In this document: one piece after another, positions 5,059 through 7,940 of the stretch
Numbering within the stretch: position 1 is the first letter of the stretch
Layout of the letters: every line of letters starts with the position of its first letter
NCBI GenBank assembly: GCA_964575975.1
Contig: CAZNTU010000253.1
Coordinates: forward strand, 1 to 7,940
Direction of reading: 5' to 3'
Origin: G963674505 sp964575975
Lineage (GTDB): Bacteria > Desulfobacterota > Desulfobacteria > Desulfobacterales > SKZT01
Length of the DNA: 7,940 nt
The notes under the pieces: generated by a model
Databases searched by the model: none
What the model saw: only the letters and a program-made list of their open reading frames with translations
Told to the model about the DNA's origin: nothing
Program-made: the position numbers and the translations under genes

Positions 5059-7892
5059 TCGAATATTGCGAACACTGCGGGATCGAGATCGAAAAAGGAA
5101 ACGGGGACGCGGACATCCCCGAAACTTGCCGGTATTGCGGGAATAACATAGATTCGGCGACGCGAGACCGAGACGAAAAAAACCGCGAACCCGGCGAGCC
5201 GACAAAACTGTTCCTCGACTTGACCGTGCAACCGTTGAAACGCTTGCTGCGCTCGTGGAAAGACTTGGACACGGCAGCCCTCGTTTTATTTCCCATTCTC
5301 CTTATCGTCGTTTTAGTGAAAAAAGTCTTCGGAAGTTCGTTTCTGGGACTGGTCCTGCTCGACGCGAAGCCCAAATTCCGGATTGCGGGACCGGAAGACT
5401 TCCGGCGGACGAACCCGAAATCCATAGGGAAGGCTTCGGCTTTTTTCAGGAAACTGGGTTTCGCCCATTGCCTGGATCTCGTCTGTCTCCATTACAGCCA
5501 GCCCGTGATCAAACGAATATACGCAAGCCTCGACCTCAAACGCTACGGGTCGGTCTGCGTCGGCATGGCTGCGGGAAAGGTGCAGTTCGCAACCTTGGAA
5601 ACGTTCACTGCGGGGGGAAAATGCATATGCGTCGTAAACCGGGAGCTTCTTCCGATCCAGACGCCCGGGAATATCGTTCTACAGTTTTTTCATGGCGCGT
5701 CTCCGGAGCGACTGTCGGAAGAGTTCGAAAAACTGGTGGAACGGAACGCCGAACCGCCCGTTTCCTTGCCCCTCGCCGGTTACTTGCGGTTTCTTCGCAA
5801 TATCGAAGCTTTTATCATCGAGCAGGGAGTTCTCCAAGGAGTCTTTGTCCCCGGAAAAAGCGACGAGGGCAGCCCGGCGCATACCGTTTCCATGTGCGCC
5901 AACCACCCGGCGAGCATGGCGGCAAGAACCTGCTCCGAATGCGGCGCGTCCCTGTGCGAATCCTGCTATACTTGGCGAAACGACGCCGTCTATTGCGACC
6001 GTTGCTTTGCAAGATTCGAAAGCGAAACGCCTGCCGCGCTCCCTCTCACTATCGACGACGACGGGCGGAAAGCGCCCTTTCCGGATTTCTCCGGTCTCTC
6101 CGGTCCCGCGCTGGAAAGCGGATACGGCTTCGCCGGCCTGGGTGCGCGGGGCCTCGCCAAGCTGATAGACTTGTTTCTGATCTTCGCGTTCACGGGCATC
6201 GCCGTATTCGCGTTCCATTGGGCGCTGACGCTTGCGGCCGAAGACTACGCGACCTCGATGTCCGTCGTTTTCGCGCAGTTGTTTTTCGCGTTGGCTTTCG
6301 TCGTTTATTTCACGGCGCTCTTTCGCCGATGGCAAGGCGGGGCCGGGCACAGGATACTGGGAATGCGGGTGGTGGACAGGCACGGCCGCGCCCCCTCCCT
6401 GGTCGCCTCCGTTGTGAGGTTCGGCTATCACCTGTTTTCCTGCCTTTTCATATTTCCCGCCTTGGGATACCTGTTCATCGCCTTCTCGAAAAACCGCCGG
6501 GGATTGCACGACAAGCTGGCCGACACGTGGGTGATCGCCAGGCACCCTGTCAGAAAGGCCCTTCTGGGCTGGTCCGCGATCTTGGCTCTGGCCGCTCCTT
6601 TCTTGTGGAACACTGTCGGATTCCGGTCGAGCATGACCGGCAATCTTTCCGGGGAAATCGCGCTCGAGAAAAAATGGGGAACGAAACTCGATACGCCTTT
6701 GTTCTTAAGGTCGGGTTATCTGTGGAAGGACTCCGCGATCACGACGGTTTCCGGGAAGCTGACGTCCGTCGATATGGTCACGGGAGAAAAGCTGTGGGTC
6801 CTGGAAAACAGCGACGGCCATAGAATCGCGACCCATGCCGGAGCGGACGGTCTTCCATTGATCGCCTTCTGCGAAACCGAATCCGGGACCGTTCTGTACG
6901 AAATCCGACCCGAAGACGGCGACATATTGTGGAAGTCCGAAACGAAGATGAAAAACGCGCAGGCGACCGTCGATCCGCAGGGCGTTCTGGTTCGGAACGA
7001 ATCCGGATTGAAATGGTTCGACAAGAACGGCAGCTTGGTCTGGGAAACGACAGAACCGATTTCCGCGAGCGCTAACGTTCGAATCAACGGCGACCTTTTT
7101 GTTTCCGAATATGTCTCCGCCGAAGAACAGGACGAATCCGATGAAAGAAAAGCCCCCGATTCCAACCTCGACATAACGTGCATTTCCCTGGCCGACGGCA
7201 AATTGAAATGGCGCGAGAAGAACGCCTCGATCTACGCGGCGGGCACGCCGTTGGCGAACGGATTCGAAATCGTGCCGGACCATCGGACCGGGGGCATGAC
7301 CATGATGCATCTCCCGGAACGCCGCGCCGTATGGACCATGGAAAAACACGCCGGCCCCGTTTTCGCGCACAAGCCGGACTACGAAGAAGAGCCGTCCGCG
7401 GCGCCGCTGATCTACACCGACACGATGATGATCCGGGGCTCGGACGGCACCGGCGGGTTCGAATATCCGACGACGCTCTCCCCTCCCGCCGTGACGGACC
7501 GCTGGCTGATTTTAAAAACCGGCGGCTCGAATCCCGAAGACAGCCAAGACGATCCGACGGCCGAACTGACGGTTTTGAATCGCTTTTCCGGAAACAAGCT
7601 GGCAACCCTGCGCACAAGCCCCTTCGACACCTTCTACTATATTTCCGAGGACGAATCGTTCGTTTATTTGGGCGCCAGCCGATTCCCAAAATGGCTTTTC
7701 CTAGAAAAGGCATCCTCGAGTCTTTTGCTGATCGACAAGCGAAACAGAACCTTGAGAGAGTTGAATTTAGGAGAGAACGCCTCCGCTTGGGGCCTTCGTG
7801 TCAAGGCTTTTCCGGAAAACGGTCTGGTTTTCATCGCGACGAACGGTTCGATAGGCACGTACCGGATCGATGCCACCTCCTTGCCCGATTAA
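5055..7892 (+). CDS. Composite membrane protein: zinc ribbon, B-box-like zinc site, RDD domain, PQQ-type propeller
   Basis: This 945-residue protein has several recognisable parts. A zinc ribbon uses C5, C8, C25 and C28. A hydrophobic segment lies at about 74-90. Residues 105-262 form a region I cannot assign, with C139, C144, C168, C190 and C192. A B-box-like module at 281-317 has the ligand series C281, H284, C293, C296, C301, C304, C314, C317. An RDD domain at about 363-497 shows R365, D372, GGAGHRILGMRVVD at 428-441 and RRGLHDKLADTWV at 481-493. A further membrane helix is at about 503-520. From about 540 to the end there is a PQQ/quinoprotein-like beta-propeller with blade signatures of the form DGxLxW, with tryptophans at 581, 626, 663, 719 and 760. 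The start ATG overlaps the protease stop as ATGA, with a weak AGG seven bases upstream. A membrane scaffold or sensor role is inference, and no enzyme active site is evident. Confidence 0.88.
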   Translation: MIEYCEHCGIEIEKGNGDADIPETCRYCGNNIDSATRDRDEKNREPGEPTKLFLDLTVQPLKRLLRSWKDLDTAALVLFPILLIVVLVKKVFGSSFLGLVLLDAKPKFRIAGPEDFRRTNPKSIGKASAFFRKLGFAHCLDLVCLHYSQPVIKRIYASLDLKRYGSVCVGMAAGKVQFATLETFTAGGKCICVVNRELLPIQTPGNIVLQFFHGASPERLSEEFEKLVERNAEPPVSLPLAGYLRFLRNIEAFIIEQGVLQGVFVPGKSDEGSPAHTVSMCANHPASMAARTCSECGASLCESCYTWRNDAVYCDRCFARFESETPAALPLTIDDDGRKAPFPDFSGLSGPALESGYGFAGLGARGLAKLIDLFLIFAFTGIAVFAFHWALTLAAEDYATSMSVVFAQLFFALAFVVYFTALFRRWQGGAGHRILGMRVVDRHGRAPSLVASVVRFGYHLFSCLFIFPALGYLFIAFSKNRRGLHDKLADTWVIARHPVRKALLGWSAILALAAPFLWNTVGFRSSMTGNLSGEIALEKKWGTKLDTPLFLRSGYLWKDSAITTVSGKLTSVDMVTGEKLWVLENSDGHRIATHAGADGLPLIAFCETESGTVLYEIRPEDGDILWKSETKMKNAQATVDPQGVLVRNESGLKWFDKNGSLVWETTEPISASANVRINGDLFVSEYVSAEEQDESDERKAPDSNLDITCISLADGKLKWREKNASIYAAGTPLANGFEIVPDHRTGGMTMMHLPERRAVWTMEKHAGPVFAHKPDYEEEPSAAPLIYTDTMMIRGSDGTGGFEYPTTLSPPAVTDRWLILKTGGSNPEDSQDDPTAELTVLNRFSGNKLATLRTSPFDTFYYISEDESFVYLGASRFPKWLFLEKASSSLLLIDKRNRTLRELNLGENASAWGLRVKAFPENGLVFIATNGSIGTYRIDATSLPD
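5067..5138 (+). other. N-terminal zinc ribbon of the composite protein
   Basis: YCEHCG and CRYCGN give two CxxC knuckles separated by 16 residues (C5, C8, C25, C28), the spacing of the short zinc ribbons that cap many bacterial membrane proteins. It would be expected in the cytoplasm, just ahead of a charged linker and the first membrane segment. Confidence 0.75.
5895..6005 (+). other. B-box-like zinc-binding module of the composite protein
   Basis: Residues 281-317 contain four pairs of potential ligands: CANH, CSEC, CESC and CDRC. The pairing CxxH then three CxxC fits a B-box-type cross-brace fold binding two zinc ions. In bacteria such modules are usually found just before a membrane domain, as here. 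Confidence 0.75.
6141..6545 (+). other. RDD membrane domain of the composite protein
   Basis: The domain runs from RGLAKLIDLFLIF (R365, D372) through hydrophobic segments at about 371-391 and 403-423. It continues with the conserved GHRILGMRVVD loop, a third hydrophobic stretch at about 455-478, and the closing RRGLHDKLADTWV (D486). Order and spacing match the RDD family, whose general function is poorly defined although some members have been linked to ion transport. Confidence 0.85.
6672..7892 (+). other. C-terminal PQQ-type beta-propeller of the composite protein
   Basis: About 400 residues carry repeated blade endings: VTGEKLWVL, EDGDILWKS, KNGSLVWET, ADGKLKWRE and ERRAVWTM, then two weaker copies near residues 840-850 and 893-903. 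This is the pattern of WD-like quinoprotein repeats used for binding or scaffolding. No residues diagnostic of a PQQ-dependent dehydrogenase are apparent. A membrane helix precedes it, so it is most simply placed outside the cytoplasmic membrane. Confidence 0.7.
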
Positions 7893-7931
7893 GACAGTTT
7901 ATCGATCGTCAATCGTCCATGTCGAAGTTTA

Positions 7932-7937
7932 TTGACA
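7932..7937 (+). promoter_or_regulatory. TTGACA hexamer at the right edge, possible -35 element
   Basis: The stretch after the composite gene (7893-7940) is non-coding and more A/T-rich than its surroundings. It contains an exact sigma70 -35 consensus, TTGACA, only three bases from the window end, so a matching -10 box cannot be tested. The segment also holds ATCGTC twice (7905-7910 and 7912-7917). No terminator hairpin is visible here. Confidence 0.25.
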
Positions 7938-7940
7938 GCC

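Noticed and set aside
5255..6823. A 522-codon open frame on the plus strand inside the composite protein gene
   Set aside because: The translation is arginine-rich and without motifs, while the overlapping frame encodes clear zinc, RDD and propeller domains.
6672..7892. Reading the C-terminal domain as a PQQ-dependent alcohol dehydrogenase
   Set aside because: Only the propeller repeat pattern is seen. I found no disulfide-forming adjacent cysteines or other diagnostic catalytic features, so a binding or scaffold role is the safer reading.

Overview
The window reads as ordinary chromosomal DNA from a GC-rich (visually high-50s percent) Gram-negative-type bacterium. Three intact genes have clear family assignments, one is a large composite membrane protein, and the left end carries a thiolase-like remnant. 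No rRNA, tRNA, CRISPR array, insertion sequence or phage gene is visible. The organism cannot be fixed from this sequence. A PreP-type M16C peptidase next to ksgA, together with B-box/RDD/PQQ-propeller proteins, would fit Desulfobacterota or a related lineage, but that is a guess from general familiarity.

Layout. Bases 1-252 (left edge, + strand) hold a fragment that matches the region around the thiolase active-site cysteine in one frame up to about base 166. The similarity then stops, although a different frame stays open to a TAA at 250-252. This looks like a decayed or rearranged thiolase gene. Bases 249-3236 (- strand) encode a 995-residue presequence-protease-like M16C metallopeptidase with all expected catalytic and zinc residues. 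Bases 3237-3373 are a divergent intergenic region with a perfect 8-bp palindrome and a G/C-rich hairpin.

From 3374 a tightly packed + strand cluster follows. It contains ksgA/rsmA (16S rRNA dimethyladenosine transferase), an M50-type site-2 protease family membrane protein 5 bp behind it, and a 945-residue protein whose ATG overlaps the protease stop codon (ATGA). The large protein joins an N-terminal zinc ribbon, a membrane segment, an unassigned domain, a B-box-like eight-ligand zinc site, an RDD membrane domain, one more membrane helix and a PQQ-type beta-propeller. The last 48 bases are non-coding and contain a TTGACA hexamer.

How they work together. KsgA acts on the ribosome and probably shares only transcription with its neighbours. 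The intramembrane protease and the composite membrane protein are translationally coupled, which makes a functional pair plausible (inference). The most interesting element is this pair, and in particular the unusual domain order of the composite protein. I see no established defence or mobile system here.
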